A program made the position numbers and the translations under genes. The notes under the pieces are model-generated. The model did no database searches. It was not told the origin of the DNA and saw nothing but the letters and a program-made list of their open reading frames with translations. A stretch of 14,650 nt of DNA from Caldimonas sp. Its GTDB lineage: Bacteria > Pseudomonadota > Gammaproteobacteria > Burkholderiales > Burkholderiaceae_C. Below, piece after piece: positions 14,359 through 14,650 of this stretch. The stretch spans positions 1-14,650 of the forward strand of contig JASLGD010000507.1 in assembly GCA_030150305.1 (NCBI GenBank). Reading direction: 5' to 3'. Numbering within the stretch: the stretch's first letter is position 1; the number at the start of each line of letters is the position of its first letter.

Positions 14359-14650
14359 ATGCACCACACCGCCCCCGCCCTCGTCGCCGCCGCCGCGGCG
14401 GCGCTCGTCGTCGCTTGCGCCGCGCCCGGCAGCGCCGGCCGCGACGACAGCGCAGCGCGAGCGCGCGCCGAGGCGATCGTCGCGAGCAGCGACCGCAGCG
14501 ATGCCGACCGCAAGAACGACGAACGCAGGAAGCCGGCCGAGCTGCTCGCGTTCACCGGCGCGCGGCCCGGGATGACCGTGCTCGACGTCAGCGCGGGCGG
14601 CGGCTACACGACTGAGCTGCTCGCGCGCGCGGTCGCGCCGGGCGGCCGCG
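14359..14650 (+). CDS. Class I methyltransferase-fold protein with export signal (partial, runs off right edge)
   Basis: The first 97 residues are inside the window. Residues 1-20 form a hydrophobic Ala/Val-rich signal with VVAC at 17-20, so Cys20 may be lipidated; a Sec cleavage further on is also possible. After a Arg/Asp-rich helix with RKNDERRKPAELLAF (51-66), the sequence reads ARPGMTVLDVSAGGGYTTELLAR (68-90), which is the SAM-binding motif I of class I methyltransferases. This resembles a known group of exported methyltransferase-like proteins of unknown function. Its place directly after cbpM (4 bp) suggests the same operon. The motif I reads DVSAGGGY and may bind SAM, but SAM is not expected outside the cytoplasm, so the protein may not be an active methyltransferase. 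The C-terminal part is missing from the window. Confidence 0.8.
   Translation, partial: MHHTAPALVAAAAAALVVACAAPGSAGRDDSAARARAEAIVASSDRSDADRKNDERRKPAELLAFTGARPGMTVLDVSAGGGYTTELLARAVAPGGR

Overview
The window is very GC-rich DNA with densely packed genes and little intergenic space. The apaG, mltA and rpe neighbourhood is familiar from Burkholderiales. Together with the codon use, it suggests a betaproteobacterium, probably an aerobic, free-living Burkholderiales relative; this is inferred from gene content and order, not from a marker gene. I see no rRNA, tRNA, CRISPR array, insertion sequence or prophage, and the window reads as ordinary chromosome.

Layout. Positions 1-171 (minus) hold the start of an unidentified protein with a proline-rich N-terminus that runs off the left edge. 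Positions 364-4101 (minus) encode a large single-chain indolepyruvate ferredoxin oxidoreductase family enzyme. Across a 189-bp divergent gap, 4291-4794 (plus) encodes an exported Ser/Gly/Thr-rich low-complexity protein. It ends in a pair of UUCG-capped hairpins shared with the convergent minus-strand cluster.

The minus cluster, in transcription order from 11242 down to 4865, is apaG, a ChaA-type cation/proton antiporter, mltA, a SAM methyltransferase whose GTG start overlaps the mltA stop, an exported msrB, an NRAMP-related metal transporter with a changed metal-site motif, and an L,D-transpeptidase. Its theme is envelope and metal homeostasis: two peptidoglycan enzymes, two cation transporters and a periplasmic methionine-repair enzyme. 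A 48-codon plus-strand ORF (9649-9795) for a one-helix membrane protein exactly fills the gap between chaA and mltA. Its start codon overlaps the mltA start in CATG and its stop overlaps the chaA stop in CTAG.

The plus cluster from 11348 is rpe, a His-rich CDF zinc-type efflux transporter, cbpA, cbpM and the start of a methyltransferase-fold protein with an export signal, cut off at the right edge. apaG and rpe are divergent, and each has a TAGAAT box so close to its ATG that the transcripts may be leaderless. The region has no obvious new defence or mobile system. The points most worth a second look are the 48-residue ORF, the divergent NRAMP site, the possible leaderless promoter pair and the exported methyltransferase.
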